A DNA stretch of 64,000 nt. It comes from Tsukamurella pseudospumae (GTDB lineage: Bacteria; Actinomycetota; Actinomycetes; Mycobacteriales; Mycobacteriaceae). Below, in pieces: positions 54,204 to 63,124 of this stretch. The notes under the pieces are model-generated. The model was not told the origin of the DNA. It ran no database searches and saw only the letters and a program-made list of their open reading frames with translations. A program made the position numbers and the translations under genes. The stretch lies in assembly GCF_001575205.1 (NCBI RefSeq), contig NZ_LSRE01000034.1:62001-126000 (forward strand), in the 5' to 3' direction. How positions within the stretch are numbered: the stretch's first letter is position 1; every line of letters starts with the position of its first letter.

Positions 54204-54293
54204 TCGAACAGAAGTTCTTTCGAACACTTGCACGCACTCCGGTGTGACTGGTGGGGCTGGATGGAAAAACTTGTCAGTCCCCTCCGATAGACC
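54204..54293 (+). promoter_or_regulatory. damage-inducible promoter region of the LysM gene
   Basis: TCGAAC-AGAA-GTTCTT (54204-54219) is a partial LexA box. TTGTCAGTC (54271-54279), 8 bases, then TAGACC (54288-54293) is close to the PafBC promoter TTGTCRGTG-N8-TANNNT, with mismatches in the last base of each element. This is the same pair of signals as upstream of recA. Confidence 0.55.
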
Positions 54294-54337
54294 TGTAGGT
54301 GAGCGAGAAGGACCCGCTACCGACGTAGGGAGAGATC

Positions 54338-54970
54338 ATGACCGCGATCATCGATCGGGATGTCATCACCGCAGCACAGGAGCCCACTGCCGAGGCGCAG
54401 GCACTGGCGCGGCACGGCTCGGCGGCCGCGGATCGGCGCGGCGCCACCCGGGCCCGCGGCGTGTCGCCGCGGCTCGCCCGGAGTCGTTCGCAGGAGGTGG
54501 CGGACCGATCGATCACCTCGTCGAACGAGGTGTCCGAGGGCGCTGTTCGAACGGTGCCCGGCGCGGTCCGCGTGACCGGAGCGCGCGGCGCGGCGCGGCG
54601 CACCGTCGAACGCCCGCGCGTGCGTTCGGTCGGTCGGACGCGTCGCGGTGTCTCGCGGGTGGACGGCTGCGCCCGGCGCACCCCGGGCCCGTCCCTGGCC
54701 GTGTGCCTGCTGTTCGCGGTCGGCACGTTCGTGGGCCTGCTGGTCCTGTTCGGCGGCGCGCAGCAGGCGGATCCCGCCCCGGCCGGCGCCGCGCAGCCCG
54801 CGCTCACGTCGATCGTCACGGTGCGGACGGGCCAGAGCCTCGAGCAGATCGCCCGTGAGATCGCGCCCGATCATGCGCCGGCCTCGGTGATCGCGGAGAT
54901 CGAGGAGATCAACGGGCTCCGCGACGGGCGGGTCCACGCAGGGCAGACGCTGGTCACCCCGCGGTACTGA
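54338..54970 (+). CDS. LysM-domain membrane protein, Rv2719c/ChiZ-like
   Basis: A 210-residue protein with an Arg/Ala-rich cytoplasmic half, one membrane helix at about residues 123-143 ([22 protein letters not shown]), then a periplasmic LysM domain ([43 protein letters not shown]) that binds peptidoglycan. By architecture and its place divergent from lexA it matches Rv2719c, a DNA-damage-induced protein that slows septation. Its promoter carries LexA- and PafBC-like elements. The ATG at 54338 follows AGGGAGAG. Confidence 0.85.
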   Translation: MTAIIDRDVITAAQEPTAEAQALARHGSAAADRRGATRARGVSPRLARSRSQEVADRSITSSNEVSEGAVRTVPGAVRVTGARGAARRTVERPRVRSVGRTRRGVSRVDGCARRTPGPSLAVCLLFAVGTFVGLLVLFGGAQQADPAPAGAAQPALTSIVTVRTGQSLEQIAREIAPDHAPASVIAEIEEINGLRDGRVHAGQTLVTPRY

Positions 54971-55082
54971 CGGCACAGCACGAGCGAAGGAGAAGCGGAT
55001 GACCACTCGGATGGCGATAGTGGATTCCCGGCAGGGCGGGCGCGTGGCGCACCTCGACAATGTGGTGCCGTTGCCGCGCCGA

Positions 55083-55088
55083 GTATTC
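55083..55088 (+). promoter_or_regulatory. possible -10 box of nrdR
   Basis: TATTCT about 97 bases before the nrdR ATG, within the 214-base stretch 54971-55184. If it is used, an in-frame ATG at 54999 cannot be the start for that message. Confidence 0.3.
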
Positions 55089-55184
55089 TCGATGTCGAGA
55101 TCGCGGGGCACGGCCGTGGCAGGGGCCACGGTGCTGCAGTTGCCCCGCCGTACATCCGAGCGCACCCGCGCGGGAGGTGAACCC

Positions 55185-55658
55185 ATGCATTGCCCGTTCT
55201 GCAAGAACGAGGACACCCGTGTGGTCGATTCGCGGGTGTTCGACGACGGGCAGGGCATCCGTCGGCGCCGCTCGTGCAACGAGTGCGGGCGCCGGTTCAC
55301 CACGGTCGAGAGCGCGGTCATGGCCGTGGTCAAGCGCAACGGCGTCACCGAGCCCTTCAGCCGCGAGAAGGTCATGAAGGGCGTGCGCCGGGCCTGCCAG
55401 GGCCGGGACGTGGCCGAGGACGATCTGCACAAGCTCGCCCAGCAGGTCGAGGAGGCCGTCCGGGCCACCGGCGTCGCCGAGGTCCCCGCCAACGAGGTGG
55501 GCCTGGCCATCCTCGGCCCGCTGCGCGACCTGGACGAGGTCGCCTACCTGCGATTCGCATCCGTCTACCAGGGGTTCTCGTCCATCGAGGACTTCGAGGC
55601 CGCGATCCGCGACCTCCGCACCCGCGCAGCCGCGGCGGGCCCGACCGACGCCGCGTAG
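55185..55658 (+). CDS. nrdR: transcriptional repressor NrdR
   Basis: A nucleotide-sensing repressor of ribonucleotide reductase genes. The 157 residues include a zinc ribbon with C3, C6, C31 and C34 ([10 protein letters not shown]...SCNECGRRF) and an ATP-cone domain ([27 protein letters not shown]...[19 protein letters not shown]). The start at 55185 has GGGAGG 7 bases upstream and gives the family length. An in-frame ATG at 54999 also has a strong SD (AAGGAG), leaving a possible 62-residue extension. It follows the LysM gene as in M. tuberculosis (Rv2719c-Rv2718c). Confidence 0.94.
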   Translation: MHCPFCKNEDTRVVDSRVFDDGQGIRRRRSCNECGRRFTTVESAVMAVVKRNGVTEPFSREKVMKGVRRACQGRDVAEDDLHKLAQQVEEAVRATGVAEVPANEVGLAILGPLRDLDEVAYLRFASVYQGFSSIEDFEAAIRDLRTRAAAAGPTDAA

Positions 55659-55663
55659 CGCGG

Positions 55664-58600
55664 TCAGGTCAGGGCCGCGATCGCGGCCAGCACCTTCTTC
55701 TCGGAGATCGAGCCGGCGGTGCCGAGTGACTGTGCGAACAGGCTCACGCGGAGCTCCTCGATCAACCAGTTCGCCTGGTCCAGCGCCGCATCACGACGGT
55801 GCTGGGGCAGCGTGTCGAGCTTCGCCGTCAGCGCGCCGTACACGCGGTCGAGCGTCGCCATCCCACGGTCGTCCCGGTCGATCGCCGCGGGCAGAGCCGC
55901 CCAGCGCGCGGCCGCCCCCGCCGTGTACCGCGGAAGGTGCCGCACGTGCACGCCGGGCGTGGCGGCCACGAAGCCGGGGAACAGCAGGCCGTCCAGCTGC
56001 TCGGCGATGTCGTCCGCGGCGTCGCGGAGCGCGGGCGGCGCGGAGGCGATCGCGCCGCGCACCTCCGTCGCGGTCGCCACGGCCGCTGCGACGTCCGCGA
56101 AGTACTCCTGCACCGTGGCGCCCAGGCCCGCGCGCACGGACGCCGTCAGGGCCGTGAACTCATCGGGTGTCCAAGCGAGGCCCGCGCGCGTGCGGAGATC
56201 GGTGATGGCGCGCCGGCGGCAGTCGGCGACCAGGTCCATCGGCGTCGGGTACGGGCTCTGCGACAGCGCCAGCCGGTCCCGCTGCCCGACCGACTGCAAC
56301 ACCGACTTGTGCGCTGCGGGCAGCACGTTCGACAGCAGCACGTCGAGGCCGGCCCCCATCAGTGCCAGCTGATCGGGCTCGTTCGCGACCACCCGGACGC
56401 CGGCCCGGTCACCGTCGGGATAGAGGGTCCCGAACCCGGTCACCCGGCTGCCCCGGATCTCCGTGTCGATGGTGCGCGGCACGTCGCCGAGTGTGGCCGC
56501 GGTCCACTCCCGGGCGGGTGCACGCTCGTAGTCGCCCGCGCGGCTCGACAGGTCCTCCTGCACGGCCGCCCCGAGCCGTCGCTTGAGCGCGTCGAGGTCC
56601 TTGCCGGCACCGAGCTCGCGGCCGTCGTCGCCGATCACCACGAAGGTCACCCGCAGGTGATCCGCCAGCGCGGCGGGGGAGAAGTCCTCGGCACGGATCA
56701 CCGTGCCGGACAACTGGGTCAGCTCCCGCGCGAGCCCGTCGGCGAGCGGCTCGGCACGCGGGGTGAGCCGCGCGAGGGCGGCCGCGGCGAAGTCGGGCGC
56801 GGGCACGACCTCGCGGCGCAGCTGTTTCGGCAGCGACTTGATCAGCGCCGTCGCGAGCTCCTCGCGCATCGCGGGCACGAGCCATTCGAAGCCGTCCGCG
56901 CGCACCGTCGCCAGGTCCTTGACGGGGATCCGTGCGGTCACCCCGTCGTCGGTGGCACCCGGCTCGAAGCGGTACTTCAGCGGTACCTCGACGCGGCCCT
57001 GCAGCCACGTGGTGGGGTACGCGTCCGCCGTCACCTCGGCGGCACCGTCGGCGAGGAGGTCGTCCGCGGTGAAGTCCAACAGTGTCGGCTCCCCGCGGGA
57101 GGCCTTCTTCCACCACGCGTCGAAGTGCCGGGCGGAGACGATGCCCTCCGGGACCCTGCGGTCGTAGAAGTTGAAGAGTCCGTCCTCGTCGATGACGAGG
57201 TCGCGGCGGCGGGCTTTGTCCTCGAGGTACTCGGCGTCGTCGAGCAGCGCGCGGTTGCGCGCGAAGAACGGGTGCCGGGTGCGCCATTCGCCCTGGACCA
57301 GTGCGTGCCGCAGGAACAGGTCGCGGGCGACCACCGGGTCGATCCGGCCGTAGTTCACGGTGCGTTCCGCCACGAGGGGCACCCCGAACAGCGTGACCCG
57401 CTCCTTGGCGAGGACGGCCTCGCGCTTGGTGGACCAGTGCGGCTCGGAGTAGTGGTGTTTGGCGAGTGGCCCCGCCAGCTTCTCAGCCCATTCCGGCTCG
57501 ATCTTCGCGACGGTCCGTGCGAACAGCCGCGAGGTCTCCACCAGTTCCCCGGCCATGACGAGTCGCGGCGGTTTCTTGTACAGGGCGGATCCCGGGAAGA
57601 CCATGAACTTCGCGCCGCGCGCACCGAGGAATTCCCGCCCGTCGGGTTCGCGCAGGCCGATCTGGGACAGCAGTCCGGCCAGCATGGCCTGGTGGATCAG
57701 GTCCGCGGACGGTGCCGGTTCCCGGCCGAGCGATTCGGCCTTCCATCCCAGGTCCCGGCAGATCTGCCGGAGTTGGCCCTGCAGGTCCTGCCATTCCCGG
57801 ATCCGCACGTAGTGCAGGAACTCGCGCTGGCATTCGCGGCGGAAGGCGCTCGAGCTGAGCTCCGCGCGGCGCTCGCCGAGATGGCGCCACAGGTTCAGGT
57901 AGGACAGGAAATCGGAGGTGGGATCGGCGAAGCGGGCGTGCTGCGTGTCCGCGGCCTGACGGTGCTCGGCCGGCCGCTCCCGCACGTCCTGGATCGACAG
58001 GCCCGCAACGATGACCAGCACCTCGGCCAGCACGCCGAACTCGCGGGCGGCCACCAGCATCCGGGCCATCCGCGGATCGACGGGGAGGTCGGCCAGTTGC
58101 CGGCCCACCGTCGTGAGCTTCTTGTGGCCCGGGGCGGCGGGTCCCGCGTCGGTCCCGCTCGCTCCGCTCCCGGCGACCGTGAGCGCGCCCAGCTCCTCGA
58201 GCAGCGCCGTGCCGTCGCGCACCGCGCGCTCGTCGGGCGGCTGGACGAACGGGAAGGCGGAGACCTCGCCGAGCTCGAGCGCCGTCATCGACAGGATGAC
58301 CGAGGCGAGGTTGGTGCGGAGGATCTCGGGATCCGTGTAGACGGGGCGTGCGTCGAAGTCGTCCTCCGAGTACAGACGGATCGCGATGCCGTCGGAGGTG
58401 CGTCCGCAGCGACCCGAGCGCTGCTGCGCCGATGCCTGGGAGATCGGCTCGATCGGCAGCCGCTGGACCTTGGTGCGCGTCGAGTAGCGGGAGATGCGGG
58501 CGGTGCCCGTGTCCACCACGTATTTGATGCCCGGCACCGTGAGCGAGGTCTCGGCCACGTTGGTGGACAGCACGATCCGGCGCCCGGAGTGCGGCGCGAA

Positions 58601-59656
58601 GACGCGGTGCTGCTCGGCGGAGGACAGGCGGGCGTAGAGCGGCAGGATCTCCGTGCCGGGCCGGACGTGGGCCTGCAGTGCCTCCGCGGCGTCGCGGATC
58701 TCCCGCTCGCCGGAGAGGAAGACGAGGACGTCGCCCGGGGCCTCGCGGGAGAGCTCGTCCACGGCGTGGACGATGCCCGTCACCTGGTCGAGCGGTTCGG
58801 TGTCGTCGGTCATCTCGTCGAGCGGGCGATAGCGGATCTCCACCGGGTAGGTACGCCCGGAGACCTCGATGACGGGGGCCGGCGCACCGTCGGGCCGCGC
58901 GAAGTGCGCCGCGAACCGTTCCGGCTCGATGGTCGCGGACGTGACGATCACCTTGAGATCGGGCCGGCGGGGGAGGATCTGCCGCAGGTAGCCGAGCAGG
59001 AAGTCGATGTTGAGGCTGCGCTCGTGCGCCTCGTCGATGATGATCGTGTCGTAGTCGCGCAGCAGCCGGTCGCGGGTGAGCTCGCGCAGCAGGATGCCGT
59101 CGGTCATGAGTTTGACGGAGGTCTTCGGTGAGACCTTGTCGGTGAACCGGACGGCGTAGCCGACGGTGTCTCCCAACTCGGTATCCGTCTCCTCCGCGAT
59201 GCGCTCGGCCACGGAGCGGGCGGCGAGGCGCCGGGGCTGGGTGTGGCCGATCATGCCGCGCACGCCGCGTCCGAGTTCGAGGCAGATCTTCGGCAGCTGG
59301 GTGGTCTTCCCCGAGCCGGTCTCGCCGGCGAGGATGATCACCTGGTTCTCGGCGATGGCCCTCGCGATCTCGTCGCGGCGGGCGCTGACCGGCAGGTTCT
59401 CCGGGTAGACGATCGCGGGGACGGCCGCGGCGCGGACCGCGAAGCGCTCCCGTGCGGCGTCGACGTCGCGGGCCAGCCGGGGGAGGTCGGAATCCTTGGC
59501 GCGCTTCAGCTTGCCCCGCAACCGCGTCTCGTCCCGGAGGGTGACGACGGGCGCGGCGTCGGTGCCGAGAGCGGCGTACAGGTCGCGCTTCGTGGAGGGG
59601 CGGAGCTGCGCCTCGTCTGCGCCGCATGGTGCCGTACGCGTCTCCTGTTCACTCAT
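55664..59656 (-). CDS. hrpA: ATP-dependent RNA helicase HrpA
   Basis: A 1330-residue DEAH-box helicase. An N-terminal basic region (about 100 residues) is followed by Walker A AGETGSGKTTQL (110-121), TQPRRLAARSVAERIAEE, DEAH motif IIIDEAHERSLN, SAT motif TSATIEPERFA, and QRSGRCGRT. HA2/OB-fold domains and the long HrpA-specific DUF3418 C-terminal region follow. HrpA-class helicases rescue stalled ribosomes or remodel RNP; the role in actinobacteria is untested. The ATG at 59656 lies 7 bases after a minus-strand TAAACT, so the mRNA is leaderless. It converges on nrdR with 5 bases between stops. Confidence 0.93.
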   Translation of the reverse strand: MSEQETRTAPCGADEAQLRPSTKRDLYAALGTDAAPVVTLRDETRLRGKLKRAKDSDLPRLARDVDAARERFAVRAAAVPAIVYPENLPVSARRDEIARAIAENQVIILAGETGSGKTTQLPKICLELGRGVRGMIGHTQPRRLAARSVAERIAEETDTELGDTVGYAVRFTDKVSPKTSVKLMTDGILLRELTRDRLLRDYDTIIIDEAHERSLNIDFLLGYLRQILPRRPDLKVIVTSATIEPERFAAHFARPDGAPAPVIEVSGRTYPVEIRYRPLDEMTDDTEPLDQVTGIVHAVDELSREAPGDVLVFLSGEREIRDAAEALQAHVRPGTEILPLYARLSSAEQHRVFAPHSGRRIVLSTNVAETSLTVPGIKYVVDTGTARISRYSTRTKVQRLPIEPISQASAQQRSGRCGRTSDGIAIRLYSEDDFDARPVYTDPEILRTNLASVILSMTALELGEVSAFPFVQPPDERAVRDGTALLEELGALTVAGSGASGTDAGPAAPGHKKLTTVGRQLADLPVDPRMARMLVAAREFGVLAEVLVIVAGLSIQDVRERPAEHRQAADTQHARFADPTSDFLSYLNLWRHLGERRAELSSSAFRRECQREFLHYVRIREWQDLQGQLRQICRDLGWKAESLGREPAPSADLIHQAMLAGLLSQIGLREPDGREFLGARGAKFMVFPGSALYKKPPRLVMAGELVETSRLFARTVAKIEPEWAEKLAGPLAKHHYSEPHWSTKREAVLAKERVTLFGVPLVAERTVNYGRIDPVVARDLFLRHALVQGEWRTRHPFFARNRALLDDAEYLEDKARRRDLVIDEDGLFNFYDRRVPEGIVSARHFDAWWKKASRGEPTLLDFTADDLLADGAAEVTADAYPTTWLQGRVEVPLKYRFEPGATDDGVTARIPVKDLATVRADGFEWLVPAMREELATALIKSLPKQLRREVVPAPDFAAAALARLTPRAEPLADGLARELTQLSGTVIRAEDFSPAALADHLRVTFVVIGDDGRELGAGKDLDALKRRLGAAVQEDLSSRAGDYERAPAREWTAATLGDVPRTIDTEIRGSRVTGFGTLYPDGDRAGVRVVANEPDQLALMGAGLDVLLSNVLPAAHKSVLQSVGQRDRLALSQSPYPTPMDLVADCRRRAITDLRTRAGLAWTPDEFTALTASVRAGLGATVQEYFADVAAAVATATEVRGAIASAPPALRDAADDIAEQLDGLLFPGFVAATPGVHVRHLPRYTAGAAARWAALPAAIDRDDRGMATLDRVYGALTAKLDTLPQHRRDAALDQANWLIEELRVSLFAQSLGTAGSISEKKVLAAIAALT

Positions 59657-59662
59657 TTGCTC

Positions 59663-59669
59663 TAGTTTA
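59663..59669. promoter_or_regulatory. overlapping mirror-image -10 boxes (hrpA / aminotransferase)
   Basis: TAGTTTA: read on the plus strand, TAGTTT (59663-59668) is 6 bases before the ATG at 59675. Read on the minus strand, TAAACT (59669-59664) is 7 bases before the hrpA ATG. The two -10 elements share five base pairs, so RNA polymerase cannot use both at once. Confidence 0.7.
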
Positions 59670-59674
59670 TGCCT

Positions 59675-60928
59675 ATGAGCGGACAGGGACCCACGACCTC
59701 ATCGGCACTCTGGCACGGCTTCGCCGACATGGGCGCCGTGCAGCGCGACGGCGCGTTCGTCTTCGCCCGCGGCGAGGGCTCGTACGTTTTCGATACCGAC
59801 GGCAATCGCTACCTCGATGCGACCGCGGGTCTGTGGTTCGCCAACGTCGGGCACGGTCGCGCCGAGGTGGCCGACGCGGTGCGCGACCAGCTGCTCAAGG
59901 TCGCACACGTGACCGGGTTCGGCGACGCCGCCACCGACACGACGGTGGCCCTGGCCGACCGCCTGCAGGGCATCGCGCCGGTGCCGGACAGCAAGGTCTT
60001 CTTCACCTCCGGTGGCTCCGATTCGGTGGACTCGGCGATCAAGCTCGCCCGCCGGTACTGGCAGGAGAGGGGCCGGCCCGAGAAGAAGCTGATCGTCGGA
60101 CGGTCGAACGCCTACCACGGCATGCATGTCGGAGGCACCTCGCTCGGCGGCATTCCGGTGAACGCCGAGGGCTACGGCGGCGTGCTGTTCGACGACACCG
60201 CGACGATCGCGTGGGACGACGCGAAGGAACTGCTCGGGCTCATCGAGCGGGTGGGTGCCGACTCGATCGCGGCCTTCGTCGCGGAGCCGGTGATCGGCGC
60301 GGGTGGCCTGCTCCCGCCGCCGGAGGGCTACCTGCGCGAGGTCCGCGACATCTGCAGCGAGCACGACGTGCTGTTCATCGCGGACGAGGTGATCACGGGC
60401 TTCGGTCGGATCGGCGGTGCGTGGTTCGCGTCGAGCCGGTTCGACCTGCAGCCGGACCTCATGACCACGGCGAAGGGACTCACCAGCGGCTACGTCCCGA
60501 TGGGTGCGCTGTTCGTCGCGCCGCACGTGGCGGAGCCCTTCTACGCCGGCGGGGTGTGGTGGCGCCACGGGTACACCTACGGCGGGCATGCGGCCGCCGC
60601 TGCCGCCGCGATGGCGGTCCTCGACATCATGGAGCGGGAGAACCTCGTGGCCGAGGCTCTGCGCTTGCAGGACACGTTGCTCCGCGAGCTCTCGGCGCTG
60701 GCCGATCATCCGAAGGTCAAGCAGGTCCGCGGCGGCGTCGGCGCCGTAGCGGGTGTGCAGTTGCACGAACCCGCGGAGGCGATGGCCATGGTGAAGAAGC
60801 TTCGCGCACAAGGTGTGTCGGGTCGCGCGGCCGGGCTCGGCACGCTCCAGTACTCGCCGTCCTTCGTCACCACCGACGAGCAGGTCGCCGAGATCGCTGC
60901 CGCGACGCGGAGGGCCCTCGACGCCTGA
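59675..60928 (+). CDS. class III aminotransferase (omega-amino acid type)
   Basis: A PLP-dependent aminotransferase of about 417 residues. It shows GNRYLDATAGLWFANVGHGR, FFTSGGSDSVDSAIKLARRYWQERG, GRSNAYHGMHVGGTSLGG, the PLP-ring aspartate in FIADEVITGFGRIGGAWFAS, and the Schiff-base lysine in MTTAKGLTSGYVPMGA. The group includes omega-amino acid:pyruvate, putrescine and aspartate-family transaminases; the amine donor cannot be named. The start is the ATG at 59675, placed 6 bases after TAGTTT; the ATG at 59669 overlaps the -10 itself. Confidence 0.88.
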   Translation: MSGQGPTTSSALWHGFADMGAVQRDGAFVFARGEGSYVFDTDGNRYLDATAGLWFANVGHGRAEVADAVRDQLLKVAHVTGFGDAATDTTVALADRLQGIAPVPDSKVFFTSGGSDSVDSAIKLARRYWQERGRPEKKLIVGRSNAYHGMHVGGTSLGGIPVNAEGYGGVLFDDTATIAWDDAKELLGLIERVGADSIAAFVAEPVIGAGGLLPPPEGYLREVRDICSEHDVLFIADEVITGFGRIGGAWFASSRFDLQPDLMTTAKGLTSGYVPMGALFVAPHVAEPFYAGGVWWRHGYTYGGHAAAAAAAMAVLDIMERENLVAEALRLQDTLLRELSALADHPKVKQVRGGVGAVAGVQLHEPAEAMAMVKKLRAQGVSGRAAGLGTLQYSPSFVTTDEQVAEIAAATRRALDA

Positions 60929-61003
60929 CGGAGCGGTGGTCCGTCGATGGCGGGTTGCAGGGGGTTGCATTGCGGTTTGTTGACCATTCAAACCCCTGAT
61001 AAG

Positions 61004-61019
61004 TGTGGTCCGTGACACA
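61004..61019. promoter_or_regulatory. CRP/GlxR-like palindrome
   Basis: TGTG-N8-CACA (61004-61019), extended by one base to AGTGTG...CACACT arms, resembles the CRP/GlxR site TGTGA-N6-TCACA. It overlaps the most upstream possible start of the DUF485 gene and would control that gene and the acetate symporter. Confidence 0.5.
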
Positions 61020-61397
61020 CTGCCGCTCGTGAACGAAGATGATACGGCTGCGGTCTATCAACGCGCCTACGACAGCAAGGAATTCCACGAACTCCGCCGT
61101 AGGCTGGCGTCGTTCGTGCTCCCGATCTCCGCGGCCTTCCTGCTCTGGTACGTCCTGTACGTGCTGCTGGCCACCTACGCGCACGACTTCATGAGCCACA
61201 AGCTGTTCGGCAACATCAATGTCGCGCTCGTGCTGGGTCTCGGTCAGTTCGTCACCACCTTCGCCATCACCTGGGCGTACGTGCGGTTCGCGAACAGGAC
61301 CATCGACCCCATGGCGACGGACCTCCGCCAGAGCATCGAGGCGGACCTCAAGGGCGACGGCGGCGACGTCGCGCTGGGCAAGGGAGAGCCGAAGTGA
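61005..61397 (+). CDS. DUF485 membrane protein
   Basis: A protein of up to 130 residues with two membrane helices (SFVLPISAAFLLWYVLYVLLATYAHDFM and VALVLGLGQFVTTFAITWAYVRFA) typical of DUF485, the small partner gene of acetate/monocarboxylate SSS symporters. It may aid their assembly. The start is uncertain: a GTG at 61005 would sit inside a CRP-like palindrome, and the GTG at 61029 leaves the whole domain intact. The stop overlaps the symporter start as GTGA. Confidence 0.82.
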   Translation: MVRDTLPLVNEDDTAAVYQRAYDSKEFHELRRRLASFVLPISAAFLLWYVLYVLLATYAHDFMSHKLFGNINVALVLGLGQFVTTFAITWAYVRFANRTIDPMATDLRQSIEADLKGDGGDVALGKGEPK

Positions 61398-63064
61398 CCG
61401 ACATCCTCGCGTTCTCGTTCGATCCCAGGAAGATTCAGGTGGGCGAGCAGGTCGGCTCGACCACGCTCAACATCGTGATCTTCCTCCTGTTCATCGGCCT
61501 CACGATGGGTCTGGTGATCCGCGCCAGCCGGACCACCAAGAAGGCCACCGACTTCTACACCGGCGGCGCCACGTTCACCGGCCCGCAGAACGGTTTCGCC
61601 ATCGCGGGCGACTACCTCTCCGCCGCCAGCTTCCTCGGCATCTGCGGCGCCATCGCCGTGCAGGGCTACGACGGTTTCCTCTACTCGATCGGCTTCCTCG
61701 TGGCGTGGCTCGTGGCACTGCTGCTGGTCGCCGAGCGGCTGCGCAACGTCGGCAAGTTCACCATGGCCGACGTCCTCAGCTTCCGGCTCAAGCAGCGGCC
61801 CGTCCGGATGGCCGCGGCCCTCGCGACGCTCACGGTGTCGCTGTTCTACTTGATCGCGCAGATGGCGGGCGCGGGCGGCCTCGTCGCCCTGCTGCTCAAC
61901 ATCAAGGGGCACACCGGCCAGTCGATCGTGGTCGCCGTGGTCGGCGTGCTGATGATCGTCTACGTCCTGGTGGGCGGCATGAAGGGCACCACCTACGTGC
62001 AGATGGTCAAGGCCGTCCTGCTCGTCGGCGGCGCGCTGCTCATGACGCTGATGGTGCTCGCCGCGGTGAAGGGCAACTTCTCCGATCTGCTGCAGAAGGC
62101 GATGGACGGCACCGTCACCAACGCCAAGACCGGGGCGAAGGAGGCCGTCGGCGAGAAGATCATCGAGCCCGGCCTCAAGTACGGCAAGACCGAGACCACC
62201 AAGCTGGACTTCCTCTCGCTGGCGCTCGCGCTGGTCCTCGGTACCGCCGGCCTGCCGCACGTGCTCATGCGCTTCTACACCGTCCCCACCGCGAAGGAGG
62301 CGCGTCGTTCGGTCACCTGGGCGATCGGCCTGATCGGCGCGTTCTACATCTTCACCCTGGTCCTGGGCTTCGGTGCCGCGGCCTATGTTGGTGCCGATGT
62401 CATCGCGAAGGCGCCGGGCGGCGTGAACTCCGCGGCTCCGCTGCTGGCGTTCTCGCTCGGCGGCACGATCCTGATGGCGGTCATCTCGGCGGTCGCGTTC
62501 GCAACCATCCTCGCGGTGGTCGCGGGTCTCGCGATCACGGCGTCGGCGAGCCTCGCGCACGACATCTACAACGGGGTCATCAAGCGCGGCAAGGCCTCCG
62601 AGGAGTCGCAGGTGCGGGTCTCGCGCATCACGGTGGTCGTCATCGGCATCGCGTCGATCATCCTGGGCATCGGCGCGATGGGGCAGAACATCGCGTTCCT
62701 CGTGGCGCTCGCCTTCGCCGTCGCGGCGTCGGCCAACCTGCCGACGATCCTCTTCTCGCTGTTCTGGCGGAAGTTCAACACGACCGGTGCCGTGCTCTCG
62801 ATGTACGGCGGCCTGATCTCGGCGATCGTCCTCATCATCTTCTCCCCGGCCGTCTCGGGTAAGCCCACGTCGATGTTCAAATCGCTGGACTTCCACTGGT
62901 TCCCGCTGGAGAACCCGGGCCTGATCTCCATTCCGATCGGCTTCGGCCTCGCGATCATCGGCACCTTCCTCGGCAAGCCCGACGCCGACCTGACGGACAA
63001 GGCGGTCGAGATGGAGGTGCGCTCGCTCACCGGTGTCGGTGTCGAGAAGGCCATCGACCACTAA
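61394..63064 (+). CDS. SSS-family acetate/monocarboxylate:cation symporter (ActP/MctC-like)
   Basis: A 556-residue importer with about 13 membrane helices, most like cation:acetate symporters. Family segments are ATDFYTGGATFTGPQNGFAIAGDYLSAASFLGICG, LVAERLRNVGKFTMADVLSFRL, AGLPHVLMRFYTVPTAKEARRS, SAVAFATILAVVAGLAITASASLAHDIYN and ALAFAVAASANLPTILFSLFW. It is translated in coupling with DUF485, as for yjcH-actP of E. coli, and presumably takes up acetate, propionate or pyruvate. A strong terminator follows. Confidence 0.9.
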   Translation: MTDILAFSFDPRKIQVGEQVGSTTLNIVIFLLFIGLTMGLVIRASRTTKKATDFYTGGATFTGPQNGFAIAGDYLSAASFLGICGAIAVQGYDGFLYSIGFLVAWLVALLLVAERLRNVGKFTMADVLSFRLKQRPVRMAAALATLTVSLFYLIAQMAGAGGLVALLLNIKGHTGQSIVVAVVGVLMIVYVLVGGMKGTTYVQMVKAVLLVGGALLMTLMVLAAVKGNFSDLLQKAMDGTVTNAKTGAKEAVGEKIIEPGLKYGKTETTKLDFLSLALALVLGTAGLPHVLMRFYTVPTAKEARRSVTWAIGLIGAFYIFTLVLGFGAAAYVGADVIAKAPGGVNSAAPLLAFSLGGTILMAVISAVAFATILAVVAGLAITASASLAHDIYNGVIKRGKASEESQVRVSRITVVVIGIASIILGIGAMGQNIAFLVALAFAVAASANLPTILFSLFWRKFNTTGAVLSMYGGLISAIVLIIFSPAVSGKPTSMFKSLDFHWFPLENPGLISIPIGFGLAIIGTFLGKPDADLTDKAVEMEVRSLTGVGVEKAIDH

Positions 63065-63075
63065 TCCCACGCGTT

Positions 63076-63116
63076 CGACGGTGCCCGTCCCCGGCTTCCG
63101 GGGGCGGGCACCGTCG
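63076..63116. terminator. bidirectional terminator after the symporter
   Basis: CGACGGTGCCCG (63076-63087) pairs with 63105-63116, and the stem extends inward through CCCC/GGGG. It lies between the symporter stop and the stop of the opposing sigma-factor gene. Confidence 0.85.
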
Positions 63117-63124
63117 TATCGGGG

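Noticed and set aside
55799-59131. 1110-codon open frame antisense to hrpA
   Set aside because: Shadow of a high-GC gene: the product is low-complexity Arg/Gly/Ala/Val with no motif, while hrpA in the other frame shows every helicase motif.
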